DNA from: Chryseobacterium sp.
Lineage (GTDB): Bacteria > Bacteroidota > Bacteroidia > Flavobacteriales > Weeksellaceae
Direction: 5' to 3'
Assembly (NCBI RefSeq): GCF_029240215.1
Contig: NZ_JARBTK010000003.1
Span: forward strand, 471,599-535,598
Length of the DNA: 64,000 nt
Below the pieces are notes generated by a model. It ran no database searches, was not told where the DNA came from, and was given only the letters and a program-made list of their open reading frames with translations. This document shows, piece after piece, positions 54,353 through 63,030 of the stretch. Position 1 is the first letter of the stretch. Every line of letters starts with the position of its first letter. The position numbers were made by a program, and so were the translations under genes.

Positions 54353-54409
54353 GTTTTCAAAAATTTAGAACAAAACCTTGCGAACTTCGCGTTAAAATAA
54401 AATTAATAA

Positions 54410-56866
54410 TTGAGCAACTACGAAAATACCGAAGGCTTCAAAATCATTCAAAACTGGATGATGGAAAAAGGCAATTCCCCATTCAAATTTCAGGTTGATA
54501 CCTGGAAGAAATTTGGCAATGGTTACAGCGGAATGGTAGTGGCTCCGACGGGTTTTGGTAAGACATTCTCAATATTTTTAGCTTTAATTTCAGACTTCCT
54601 GACTTATCCAGATAAGTACAAAAAAGGACTGAAAATGATTTGGATTACACCACTCCGTTCGCTTTCAAAAGACATCGCCAAAGCAATGCAGGAAGCGATT
54701 GATGAGATTGGTCTGGACTGGTCTGTTGGAGTAAGAAATGGTGACACTGACCCGAAAGTCAGACAACAACAGGTCAAAAATATGCCTGAAATTCTGGTTG
54801 TTACTCCTGAAAGTTTACACTTGCTTTTAGCTCAGAAAAATCATCCGCGATTCTTCACAAATATGCATTGTGTTGCGGTGGATGAATGGCACGAATTGTT
54901 GGGTTCAAAACGTGGTGTAATGGTCGAACTGGGAATTTCGCAACTTGTTCATTACGTTCCGAAAATTAAAATCTGGGGAATTACCGCAACCATTGGAAAC
55001 CTCGATGAAGCGCAGGAAGTCTTAATTCCGTATGACATCAAAAAAACAAAAATTACGGCTAAAGAACTTAAAAAAATTGACATCATTCCTGTTTTTCCGG
55101 ATGAAGTTGAGATTTTGCCTTGGGCAGGACATTTGGGAGCAAAACTGGCAGACAAAGTCGTTCCTATCATTTTAGAATCAAAATCGACGATTGTTTTTAC
55201 GAATACCCGAAGTCAGAGTGAAATGTGGTATCAGCTTTTGCTGAATGCATATCCCGATTTTGCCGGACAAATAGCTATTCACCACAGTTCGATTGATGCC
55301 CATCTGAGAATTTGGATTGAAGAAAATTTAAGTTCAGGAAAATTGAAAGCAGTCGTTTCTACTTCATCTTTGGACTTGGGAATTGACTTTAAACCTGTTG
55401 ATACCGTGATTCAAATCGGTTCTGCAAAAGGTGTTGCAAGATTTCTGCAACGAGCCGGACGAAGCGGTCACTCCCCTTTTGAAACTTCAAAAATATATTG
55501 CGTTCCGACACATTCTTTAGAACTAATTGAAGTTGCCGCTTTAAAAGAAGCTGTAAAACAAAAAGTCATTGAGCCTCGTGAGCCTGTGGTTTTGTGTTTC
55601 GATGTTCTGGTTCAGTTTCTGATGACTTTGGCGGTTGGTGATGGATTTTTCCCCGATGAAGTTTATAAAAGAATCAAAAAAGTGTATACTTTTCAGGAAA
55701 TCAGAGATGAAGAATGGAAAGGAATGATTGATTTTCTGACAATTGGCGGAAGCGCATTGAAAAATTATGAAGAATATCACAAAGTTGTGGTTATGGAAGA
55801 CGGTTTGCACAAAGTCACTTCCCGAAAAATCGCAATGCTTCACAGAATGAATATGGGCGCGATTGTCAGTGATGCGATGCTGAAAGTGAAATTCATTTCC
55901 GGCGGTTATATCGGGATGGTTGAGGAATATTTTATTTCAAAACTTAAAAGAGATGAGAAATTCATTTTAGCAGGACGTGTTTTGGAAGTTGCAATGGTAA
56001 AAGATATGACGGTTTTCGTAAGATTGTCGAAGGGAAAAGCTTTTGCACCAAGTTATTTGGGCGGAAGATTGCCTTTGAGTTCAAACTTAGGACATTTTTT
56101 AAGAGAGAAATTGTCAGGCGCATTAAATCCGAAAGCTTCAGAAAAAGAACTTAAATTTTTGCATCCGTTGCTGGTCAATCAGGAGAAAAAAACACATATT
56201 CCGAGAGAAGATGAATTTTTGGTCGAATTAATTAAAAACCGGGAAGGCTACCATTTATTTATGTATCCTTTTGAAGGGCGATTGGTACACGAAGTAATGG
56301 CTGCTTTGATAGCTTACCGGATTTCAAAACTGGCTCCGATTTCCTTTTCAATGGCGATGAATGATTATGGTTTTGAGTTGTTTAGTGACAAAGAAATTCC
56401 ACTTAATGAGGATAATTTAGAGAAAATTCTGACGCGAGATAATCTGATGATTGATGTGATTTCAAGCATTAATTCGGCTGAAATGGCTCGAAGGAAATTT
56501 AGAGATATTGCCGTAATTTCAGGAATGGTGGTTCAGAATTTTCCGGGACAACAACGTTCGAATAAATCTTTACAGAGTTCGGCAGGTTTAATTTTCAAAG
56601 TATTGGAAGATTATGACCCGAATCATTTTCTCGTGAGACAGGCTTATACCGAAGTTTTTAATATGCAATTACAGGAACAGCGTTTGGTAGAAGCTTTTAA
56701 ACGAATTGAAAAATCAAAAATTATCTTGAAATATTCCAATACTTTTACACCTTTGAGCTTCCCGATCAAGATTGACAGTTTGAGACAGACACTTTCAAGC
56801 GAAGGTTTGGATGCGAGAATACAGAAATTGATTAAGCAGTCAGGATGGAATATTAAAGATGAATGA
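54410..56866 (+). CDS. Lhr-like DEXH helicase (ligase-associated)
   Basis: 818-residue superfamily 2 helicase. Walker A APTGFGKT at 45-52, DEXH box in VAVDEWHELLGSKRG, motif III ITATIGN, motif V/VI TSSLDLGIDFKPVD and FLQRAGRSGHSP; then the winged-helix and C-terminal domains of Lhr (RHMLLV-like region around HRMNMGAIVSDAML). The start codon is TTG at 54410. It cooperates with the neighbouring nuclease and ligase, likely for repair of damaged DNA ends (family knowledge). Confidence 0.94.
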   Translation: MSNYENTEGFKIIQNWMMEKGNSPFKFQVDTWKKFGNGYSGMVVAPTGFGKTFSIFLALISDFLTYPDKYKKGLKMIWITPLRSLSKDIAKAMQEAIDEIGLDWSVGVRNGDTDPKVRQQQVKNMPEILVVTPESLHLLLAQKNHPRFFTNMHCVAVDEWHELLGSKRGVMVELGISQLVHYVPKIKIWGITATIGNLDEAQEVLIPYDIKKTKITAKELKKIDIIPVFPDEVEILPWAGHLGAKLADKVVPIILESKSTIVFTNTRSQSEMWYQLLLNAYPDFAGQIAIHHSSIDAHLRIWIEENLSSGKLKAVVSTSSLDLGIDFKPVDTVIQIGSAKGVARFLQRAGRSGHSPFETSKIYCVPTHSLELIEVAALKEAVKQKVIEPREPVVLCFDVLVQFLMTLAVGDGFFPDEVYKRIKKVYTFQEIRDEEWKGMIDFLTIGGSALKNYEEYHKVVVMEDGLHKVTSRKIAMLHRMNMGAIVSDAMLKVKFISGGYIGMVEEYFISKLKRDEKFILAGRVLEVAMVKDMTVFVRLSKGKAFAPSYLGGRLPLSSNLGHFLREKLSGALNPKASEKELKFLHPLLVNQEKKTHIPREDEFLVELIKNREGYHLFMYPFEGRLVHEVMAALIAYRISKLAPISFSMAMNDYGFELFSDKEIPLNEDNLEKILTRDNLMIDVISSINSAEMARRKFRDIAVISGMVVQNFPGQQRSNKSLQSSAGLIFKVLEDYDPNHFLVRQAYTEVFNMQLQEQRLVEAFKRIEKSKIILKYSNTFTPLSFPIKIDSLRQTLSSEGLDARIQKLIKQSGWNIKDE

Positions 56867-56893
56867 TTAAAAAAAATATACGTAAAGTTTGTC

Positions 56894-56945
56894 ATTCCGT
56901 AGGAATCTAAGCATTTCAAATCAAACTCTGTTTAGATTCCTACGG
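56894..56945. repeat. Hairpin repeat with TCCGTAGGA core before pdeM
   Basis: ATTCCGTAGGAAT at 56894-56906 is itself palindromic, and its right part CCGTAGGAATCTAA (56897-56910) is perfectly complementary to TTAGATTCCTACGG at 56932-56945. Two mutually exclusive folds are therefore possible. Confidence 0.75.
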
Positions 56946-56971
56946 CATGATAAAAATGAGAAGAAATTTAA

Positions 56972-57616
56972 ATGAACATAGCAACAAAAAATATAACAAT
57001 TCAAAACGAAATTTTCACGTTAACCAATCAACGTGCATTGTTTTGGGAAAAGGAAAAAGCGTTGATTTTTTCAGATCTTCATATCGGTAAAACGGCTCAT
57101 TTCCGCAAAAACGGAATTGCTTTGGCGAGTCATATTATGAAAAATGATCTTGAAAGATTATCTATTTTAATCGAATATTTTCAGCCCCAAAAATTTATCA
57201 TTGTCGGAGATCTTCTTCACGCCGGCGACAACTCTGATGTGGATAAATTCTGTGACTGGAAAAGTCAATACCCGGAAATAAAGTTCTGTCTAGTGGAAGG
57301 AAATCACGACAAAATTTCAAAAAAATTAGAGAAAAAACTATGTCTTGACTTAAGATCAGATTCTTTAGAAATTGATGACATTGCTTTTGTTCACGACTTT
57401 GACAAATCAAATTCTAAATTCCAGATTACCGGTCATATTCACCCAGGTTTTGTGATTAATTCCCCTGTAAAAAGAATAAAACTGCCTTGTTTTGCCCAGA
57501 CTCCCAAGCAATTATTATTGCCGGCTTTCAGTGAGTTTACGGGTTTAGATACAAGAAATATTCCTAAAAAAGGCAGTTATTTTGTCTTTACGGATTCTGA
57601 AATTTATGAGATCTGA
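56972..57616 (+). CDS. pdeM: Ligase-associated DNA damage response endonuclease PdeM
   Basis: 214-residue calcineurin-like metallophosphoesterase. Motifs: FSDLHIGKTAHFRKNG (Asp, His), VGDLLHAGDNSD (Asp), LVEGNHD (Asn-His), FVHDF and ITGHIHPG (His). It is the last of the exonuclease-ligase-helicase-PdeM set. The ORF starts at ATG 56972 and ends 4 bases from the convergent HTH gene. Confidence 0.93.
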   Translation: MNIATKNITIQNEIFTLTNQRALFWEKEKALIFSDLHIGKTAHFRKNGIALASHIMKNDLERLSILIEYFQPQKFIIVGDLLHAGDNSDVDKFCDWKSQYPEIKFCLVEGNHDKISKKLEKKLCLDLRSDSLEIDDIAFVHDFDKSNSKFQITGHIHPGFVINSPVKRIKLPCFAQTPKQLLLPAFSEFTGLDTRNIPKKGSYFVFTDSEIYEI

Positions 57617-57619
57617 AGC

Positions 57620-57922
57620 TTATAAATGTTCATCAAACCATTTGTAAATATCTACAGATGAAGCAATATTGAGTTTTTTTCTGATTCTGTTTTTTCTGTT
57701 TTGAACGGCTTTAGGAGTGACAAACGTGTAAGTTGCAATTTCTTTTGTGCTTAAATTCAGTTTAAGGTAAATGCAGAAAATAAGTTCCGAATTTTGAAGA
57801 TTGGGTTGTATTTCTGCAAGTTTTTCAAAAAAAGCAGGATGTAAAATTTTAAACTTACTCAAAAGACGTGGAGAATTTTCTTTCGCCAATCTTATAGTTT
57901 CATCTTCTGCTAAATTTTTCAT
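57620..57922 (-). CDS. Short LuxR-type HTH protein
   Basis: A 100-residue protein whose C-terminal two-thirds is a helix-turn-helix of the LuxR/GerE type (NLSTKEIATYTFVTPKAVQNRKNRIRKKL, here cited in part as NLSTKEIATYTFVTPKAVQN). It has no receiver or sensor domain. Comparable short domains end longer Bacteroidota regulators, so it could be a stand-alone regulator or a remnant. It ends three bases from pdeM on the opposite strand. Confidence 0.7.
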   Translation of the reverse strand: MKNLAEDETIRLAKENSPRLLSKFKILHPAFFEKLAEIQPNLQNSELIFCIYLKLNLSTKEIATYTFVTPKAVQNRKNRIRKKLNIASSVDIYKWFDEHL

Positions 57923-58263
57923 AAAATATTCTGTACATTTAAATTATTTCTCTTTTAATTCACAATCAGACGTATTTTCGAAAATCATGTAATTTCGATG
58001 AATTCGAGGTTTTTAGAATGATTTTTTTTTTGGTCTGTATTGATTAACATCAAATATATTAGATTTTATCACTGACTTTTTATGATCGAAATCACGATAG
58101 AATAAATTTATCATTGCTTTATATTCTTAAATAATGTGGTATCTGTGTGGTATCATATTAATTCACCATTAATAAAAATTCCGTTTTCTTTACACCTTAT
58201 TAAAACAGACCCTTTTTAAAGCAGTTTTTTGGCATTTAATGACATTTTATTTAAATATTATTT
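57923..58263. other. 341-base divergent intergenic region
   Basis: Between the HTH gene and Crp/Fnr regulator 2. No coding frame. It contains a 9-base direct repeat TGTGGTATC at 58135-58143 and 58146-58154 (11-base period), which may be a regulator site upstream of the crp-like gene. Confidence 0.45.
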
Positions 58264-58857
58264 ATGATTATTGAAGATCTCCTACTTTCATACGGTGCAG
58301 ATTATAAAGACTATGATACCAATGATATAATATTTGCTGAAGGAGACAAGCCATCTTATTATTTTCAGATTTTAAAAGGAAAAATTAAAATAAACAATTA
58401 CAATGATCAAGGGAAAGAGTTTATTCAGGGTATTGTTTCTACAGGCGGAAGTCCCGTTGTCAGTGTACTTTTTACTGAAAGATCTTATCCTGTAAATGCA
58501 ATTGCCTTTGAAGATTGCAGATTGCTAAGGTTGCCAAAACAACATTTTTTTGATTTACTGAAGGAAAAACCTGATCTGTACGAAAAAATCTTAAGCTGTA
58601 TTTCAGAAAACATGTATTATAAATATATTATGATGCAGACTATGTCTTTTCAAAACCCTGAAAATAAGCTCAAAACATTGATGAATTATCTTAAAGGTCA
58701 TTATGAAAATAAGTCTCAATATTCATATCAAATACCTTTTACGAGGCAGCAATTGGCTTCGCTTACAGGGTTGAGCGTTGAAACTGTTATTCGGGTAACA
58801 AAAAGTATGGAGAAAAATGAAGTTCTTAAAATAAAAAACAGGAAAATATTTTATTGA
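58264..58857 (+). CDS. Crp/Fnr-family regulator 2
   Basis: A 197-residue regulator with a cNMP-type sensor barrel (about 15-115; FAEGDKPSYYFQILKGKIKINN) and C-terminal HTH (PFTRQQLASLTGLSVETVIRVTKSMEK). It is a paralog of the regulator at 59689-60303: both end with KI-x-NRKIFY and share HTH motif RQQ-x-A-x-LTGL. It converges on the SDR gene. Ligand and targets unknown. Confidence 0.88.
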   Translation: MIIEDLLLSYGADYKDYDTNDIIFAEGDKPSYYFQILKGKIKINNYNDQGKEFIQGIVSTGGSPVVSVLFTERSYPVNAIAFEDCRLLRLPKQHFFDLLKEKPDLYEKILSCISENMYYKYIMMQTMSFQNPENKLKTLMNYLKGHYENKSQYSYQIPFTRQQLASLTGLSVETVIRVTKSMEKNEVLKIKNRKIFY

Positions 58858-58877
58858 AAATAATTTCCTGTCTTTTT
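58838..58877 (+). terminator. Hairpin terminator at end of crp-like gene 2
   Basis: ACAGGAAA and TTTCCTGT pair around a long AT loop that spans the stop codon; followed by CTTTTT. It likely terminates the gene. Confidence 0.6.
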
Positions 58878-58895
58878 AAAATATAATTAAAAATT

Positions 58896-59639
58896 TTATC
58901 CGTTTACAATGATACCTCCGTTCGGATGAAAAACCTGTCCGGTAATCTGTGCAGCCTGTTCTGATGCAAGAAAAAGATAGCTTGGTGCAACTTCTTCTTC
59001 TGTAGCATTACGTTCAAATGGTGGTTTTGATGTGTCTTCTTCCTCCTCCCCAAAAGTTTCTTCGGTAAGAGGTGTTGCAACCGGTCCTGGTGCGACTGCA
59101 TTCACGCGGATTCCTTTGGATTTTGCCTGTAATGCGAGAGATCTCGTAAATGATACAATTGCGCCTTTGGTTGCTGAATAATCCAGTAATTCCGCATGTC
59201 CTTGATAAGCCGTAGCAGAGGTTGTATTGATTACAGAGCTTCCTTCTTTTAAATATGGAAAAGCAGCTTTCGTAAGCAGAATCATTCCAATAATATTAGA
59301 ATTGAACGTTTCCCGGATGTTTTTTTCTTCGAGATCTTCAATTTTTTTTGAGGGAAATTGTGTTCCTGCATTATTGATGAGGATGTCTAATTTCCCAAAT
59401 TCTGCAACTGTTTTATCTACAGATTCTTTGCAAAATTCAGAATCATTCACGTCTCCCTGTAAAATAATAGACTTTCTTCCCATAGAGATAATCTCCTTCA
59501 TTACTTTTGCAGCCCCTTCTTCATCGCTGTGATAAACGATTGCGATGTCGGCTCCTTCTTTAGCAAAAAGCAATGCTACTGCCTTACCTATTCCACTGTC
59601 TGCTCCTGTAATGAGTACCGATTTGTTTTGTAATTGCAT
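58896..59639 (-). CDS. SDR oxidoreductase
   Basis: 247-residue classical SDR: TGADSGIG (11-18), NNAGTQFP, TTSATAYQGHAEL with the catalytic Ser, YSATK as Tyr-Lys, and a C-terminal GQVFHPNGGIIVNG typical of the glucose-1-dehydrogenase/YghA-like group. It lies between two Crp-type genes and may be regulated by one of them. Substrate unknown. Confidence 0.92.
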   Translation of the reverse strand: MQLQNKSVLITGADSGIGKAVALLFAKEGADIAIVYHSDEEGAAKVMKEIISMGRKSIILQGDVNDSEFCKESVDKTVAEFGKLDILINNAGTQFPSKKIEDLEEKNIRETFNSNIIGMILLTKAAFPYLKEGSSVINTTSATAYQGHAELLDYSATKGAIVSFTRSLALQAKSKGIRVNAVAPGPVATPLTEETFGEEEEDTSKPPFERNATEEEVAPSYLFLASEQAAQITGQVFHPNGGIIVNG

Positions 59640-59688
59640 TGGTTTTTGGTTTAAATTATAAGTTTTATTGATTTAAAAGATTTCTGGA

Positions 59689-60303
59689 TTAGTAGAAAAT
59701 CTTTCTGTTGTCAATTTTTACTGTGTTTTCTTTTTCCATTTTTTTTATGGTTCTGATTACCGTCTCTACACGAAGTCCCGTAAGATTTGCAATCTGTTGT
59801 CTGGTAAGCTGTACCTGAAACGACTTTGGAATATCGTCACTATGAAAGCTCTTCAGATACTCCAGTAAACCTGTAAGTCTGATAACAGGATCGTTGGAAG
59901 CCAAATTCTGCATCATCAGAAATTGATAATGCATTCTTTGAGACATGCATGAATTGATCTGAACAGAAACTTCCGGATGTTTTTCAAGCATATTTAAAAA
60001 ATTTGACTTTGATAATCTGATGATCCTGCAGCCTGTAATTGCTTCAGCATTAATCGGATATCTCTTATCAATAAACAACATTGAGTCGCCGAAACTCTGA
60101 CCTTCACCCAGAATATTATGAATGAATTCCCGACCTTCTTTGTCTTGATTGTTCTCCTTCACTTTTCCTTCCACAATCTGATAGTAATACATAGGAATTT
60201 CTCCCTGTTCAAAAATTCTGTCACCTTCTTTATAAGGCTTTATTTCACCTCCAAAAGATTTTAAGAGATCTTCATCTAACTTGGTACAGCTAATAGTTTT
60301 CAT
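59689..60303 (-). CDS. Crp/Fnr-family regulator 3 (paralog of regulator 2)
   Basis: About 204 residues from ATG 60303 (a GTG at 60339 would add twelve residues). Sensor barrel with DRIFEQGEIPMYYYQIVEGKVKENN and SFGDSMLFIDKRYPINAEA; HTH with VQLTRQQIANLTGLRVETVIRTIKKM. It is 49 bases upstream of the SDR gene on the same strand and diverges from the flavin-type stress gene, so it is a likely regulator of one or both. Confidence 0.88.
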   Translation of the reverse strand: MKTISCTKLDEDLLKSFGGEIKPYKEGDRIFEQGEIPMYYYQIVEGKVKENNQDKEGREFIHNILGEGQSFGDSMLFIDKRYPINAEAITGCRIIRLSKSNFLNMLEKHPEVSVQINSCMSQRMHYQFLMMQNLASNDPVIRLTGLLEYLKSFHSDDIPKSFQVQLTRQQIANLTGLRVETVIRTIKKMEKENTVKIDNRKIFY

Positions 60304-60662
60304 ATCATTAGAGATTAATTTTTTTGATTTGTTTTTCACATATTTTATGCCAAATTAATTTATACAAAGAGGATTTATTATTTTTAGCTTTATATTATTG
60401 TTTTATTTCTTCTCCAACTCTGAAAAGTAATTTGATGTCACTAATTTAATGATATTTTTTTTGTGATCTCAATCATATTTGAATGTTATTTTTAAATATT
60501 TTCAAATAATATAGGGTGTTTTTTGAAAATTTAAACAAATTTAAAGATTTTTGAATTTTTGGTTAGATTTTTGAAGTTGAAAATCAGAATCGATAAGATT
60601 CCACAAAACAGAGAAATTACACCTTCTCTTTTTTTATTAAATCACACTTAAATATTAATATT
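60304..60662. other. 359-base divergent intergenic region
   Basis: Between the Crp/Fnr 3 gene and the stress protein gene. No coding frame. TGTGA-N6-TCATA at 60462-60477 is one base off the E. coli Crp consensus TGTGA-N6-TCACA and might be a Crp-like site; flavobacterial Crp/Fnr proteins often have other targets, so this is weak. Confidence 0.4.
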
Positions 60663-61169
60663 ATGTCAAAAGAAAACCTTACAAACACAGAGGCAATTAA
60701 AAAAATTAAAGAACTTTCAGAAAAAGCGAAGTTTTGTATGTTTGCAACCGATCTTGAAAGCCTTCCCATTACTTCAAGACCTATGGGGCTTCAGGAAACT
60801 GACGATTCAGGAAATCTGTGGTTCATCAGCAGCGATGCGAGTAATAAAAATTTCGAAATCAAAGAAGATAAGAGAGTTCAGTTATTTTTCATGAATAACA
60901 GCGATTCGGAATACCTTTCCGTGTACGGAGAAGCAACAATTTATAAAGATAGATCTACGATCGAGGAAAAATGGTCTGCAATGGCAAATGCATGGTTTGA
61001 CGGTAAAGATGATCCCAATGTATCCATCATTCGTGTAGAGCCTAAAGAAAGCTATTATTGGGACACAAAAGCAGGGAAATTGGTCAGTATGCTAAGCTTT
61101 GTCGCAGCAGCAGTTTCGGGAAGTAAAACCGATAATTCTGACGGCGTTGAAGGAAACGCAACTATCTAA
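60663..61169 (+). CDS. General stress protein 26-like pyridoxamine oxidase-fold protein
   Basis: A 168-residue FMN-binding split-barrel protein of the pyridoxamine 5'-phosphate oxidase-like group (general stress protein 26 type). Typical parts are AKFCMFATDLESLPITSRPMGLQE and LWFISSDASNKNFEIKEDKRVQLFFM, and SYYWDTKAGKLV near the C-terminus. Function is FMN/FAD-dependent reduction or flavin binding during stress; true substrate unknown. It is followed 27 bases later by a small hypothetical gene. Confidence 0.88.
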   Translation: MSKENLTNTEAIKKIKELSEKAKFCMFATDLESLPITSRPMGLQETDDSGNLWFISSDASNKNFEIKEDKRVQLFFMNNSDSEYLSVYGEATIYKDRSTIEEKWSAMANAWFDGKDDPNVSIIRVEPKESYYWDTKAGKLVSMLSFVAAAVSGSKTDNSDGVEGNATI

Positions 61170-61196
61170 GCAATCATTAAAAAAACCTGATTAATC

Positions 61197-61550
61197 ATGA
61201 TTTTCGAAGATAAACCGCATACCATTTTGCAAGAGAAAAGCAGTATGCCACAGGAAAACTTTAAGTTCATTACCAATATCATTGCTTTTAATGGAGATAA
61301 GTCTTTTATTTTAAGTTCTTTACAAAGAATTAAAAATAGTACATTATGCAAAATTAAGAGGAAAACGATCGATAAATTTATCAAAGAATATGCTACGATT
61401 CATTTTGACGGATATGTTGAAAATGACAGTTATATCCTTCATTCTGAAGAATACCAGATGACTCCTGCGTATGCAAAACAATCTTACGAAAAAGTTTTGA
61501 AAGAACAGGAATACCTTAACAGGCTGATCACAACACTGAATATTGATTAA
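61197..61550 (+). CDS. Hypothetical 117-residue protein
   Basis: Polar helical protein with no signal peptide or membrane segment and no family I recognise. Parts such as SSLQRIKNSTLCKIKRKTID and TPAYAKQSYEKVLKEQEYL look like a helical bundle. The frame is intact and its stop is followed by a strong terminator, which supports it being real. Confidence 0.55.
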   Translation: MIFEDKPHTILQEKSSMPQENFKFITNIIAFNGDKSFILSSLQRIKNSTLCKIKRKTIDKFIKEYATIHFDGYVENDSYILHSEEYQMTPAYAKQSYEKVLKEQEYLNRLITTLNID

Positions 61551-61572
61551 TATTCGGTGTTGTGCTTTTTAA
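61530..61572 (+). terminator. Terminator after hypothetical gene
   Basis: CACAACACTGAATATT pairs with AATATTCGGTGTTGTG (one G-U/mismatch) around GATT, including the end of the gene; followed by CTTTTT. It ends the stress protein unit. Confidence 0.75.
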
Positions 61573-61598
61573 ATCTTTACTAAAAAATTATAGCAGAA

Positions 61599-62192
61599 TT
61601 ATTTATCTGTAATGAAATTTTTTCTTGCCAATTCTTTCCTCACCCGACTCAAACTTTCCGGTGTGATTCCAAGATATGAGGCAACCATCCATTGAGGCAC
61701 TCGCAGCAGCAAGTCAGGATACATTTTTATGAATTTTAAATATCTTTCCTCGGCTGTTTCACCTAATAAAGAATTGATTCTGTCTTGTAAACTTTTGACG
61801 TGTTTCTGAAGAACCAAATTATTTTTCTCGATACTGTTGGGAAATTCTTTCAAGAGATTATTGAAAAAATCACGTTGAAGAATCGAAACTTCTGAATCTT
61901 CTATAGCTTCAATATAGTAGTTTGATTTTTCATTAAAATACAAACTGCTTCTGTCACCGATCAGCCAGTTTTCCGGTGCAAACTGAATAATGTGCTCTTT
62001 ACCGTTTTTATCAATAGAGAACATTCTCAAAAGTCCTTTTTCAACGAAAAAGGTGTTGCGGCAGACATCTCCCTCCTGTAAAAGAAGTTCTCCTTTGGTC
62101 ACCTTTTTTATTTCGTATTGCACACTGCAAAGACTCAATCTTTCCTCCGGAACTTCGAGTACTTTTGCTAAATAAGTGGTCATATTGCTCAT
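61599..62192 (-). CDS. Crp/Fnr-family regulator 4
   Basis: 197-residue regulator, last gene of the bacillithiol operon. Sensor barrel (about 30-125) with LLQEGDVCRNTFFVEKGLLR and APENWLIGDRSSLYFNEKS; HTH QWMVASYLGITPESLSRVRKEL. Its start overlaps the ytxJ stop by four bases (ATGA), a strong coupling signal. It may sense redox or thiol state (inference from context). Confidence 0.9.
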   Translation of the reverse strand: MSNMTTYLAKVLEVPEERLSLCSVQYEIKKVTKGELLLQEGDVCRNTFFVEKGLLRMFSIDKNGKEHIIQFAPENWLIGDRSSLYFNEKSNYYIEAIEDSEVSILQRDFFNNLLKEFPNSIEKNNLVLQKHVKSLQDRINSLLGETAEERYLKFIKMYPDLLLRVPQWMVASYLGITPESLSRVRKELARKNFITDK

Positions 62193-62572
62193 GAGATAAT
62201 CTGGCTTAAGGTGATATCCTGATGGGAAGCGTTATTAATGGCTTTACCGTTCTCGATTACAATCAATTGCGGGCTTTCATGTCTGATTGCAAAATCTTCA
62301 GCAATTTTGTTGGAAAGACTTCTGTAAGCCAAAAGATCAAGAAAGTAGAATGCCGCTCCCCGTTCTTCTGCTTCTTCAATTTCTCTTTCAAAATTTCTCA
62401 AAACCGTTTTACTTATAAAGCAACTTGTAGAATGTTTGAAGATGGCAATTTTTCCTTCAAAAGACTTTTTAATTGCCTGTTCCAGATCTTGCTCAGATTT
62501 TATGGTATTCCAAAAAGATTTTGATTGGTTTTCTTCTGGTTTTCCGCCAAATATTTTATCAAAAAAACTCAT
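62189..62572 (-). CDS. ytxJ: Bacillithiol system redox-active protein YtxJ
   Basis: 127-residue thioredoxin-fold monothiol bacilliredoxin-like protein. Active-site Cys51 lies in IFKHSTSCFISK, in place of a CxxC, as in YtxJ homologs; the cis-Pro region is HESPQLIVIENGK. It probably removes bacillithiol from mixed disulfides in the cytosol. It sits in the operon yfiT-DUF1569-ytxJ-crp, sharing ATGA overlaps with both neighbours. Confidence 0.88.
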   Translation of the reverse strand: MSFFDKIFGGKPEENQSKSFWNTIKSEQDLEQAIKKSFEGKIAIFKHSTSCFISKTVLRNFEREIEEAEERGAAFYFLDLLAYRSLSNKIAEDFAIRHESPQLIVIENGKAINNASHQDITLSQIIS

Positions 62573-63030
62573 ACATTAAATTGTTTCAGGTGATGATTGA
62601 GATGTTTGTATTCTAAAAATCCCCAATCTTTTTCTTTCATAGCTCCGAAAAGCGCATGATCTTGTGCCAAATTCCCCTTTTTGTAGGCTTCCCAATACTC
62701 GTTGAGAGTCTTTACAAGGCAAAGTTTTGATTCTTCAAAATCACATTCAAAATTAACGATTACTTTTTGAAAACTCGGCATATTGTGCGGAATTCCGTTA
62801 TTGAAAATCTGGATCTCTTTTTTAGTGAAAATCCCTACCGCTCTAAAAAGAAAATTAATCTTAGGAAGTTCTATCTTTTTTAATGCAATTTGAAGAATAA
62901 GATCACAGTGACAAAGCATTTGGGCGACATTCATTTTCCCCCATTTTCTTTTAGAATGTTCTGAAAGATGAGAAATTCTTTCAATGATTTCATCGAAATC
63001 TTTTTTATTGTGAAGACTTTTTTTTACCAA
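62569..63030 (-). CDS. DUF1569 domain protein
   Basis: 153-residue helical protein of the DUF1569 group, structurally related to DinB-type metal-binding folds. WGKMNVAQMLCHCDLILQIAL near residue 30 has the His of a DinB-like metal site, and ALFGAMKEKDWGFLEYKHLNHHLKQF ends with the other His residues. Placed between yfiT and ytxJ with overlaps of 7 and 4 bases, so it probably works with bacillithiol-linked chemistry (inference). Confidence 0.82.
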   Translation of the reverse strand: MVKKSLHNKKDFDEIIERISHLSEHSKRKWGKMNVAQMLCHCDLILQIALKKIELPKINFLFRAVGIFTKKEIQIFNNGIPHNMPSFQKVIVNFECDFEESKLCLVKTLNEYWEAYKKGNLAQDHALFGAMKEKDWGFLEYKHLNHHLKQFNV

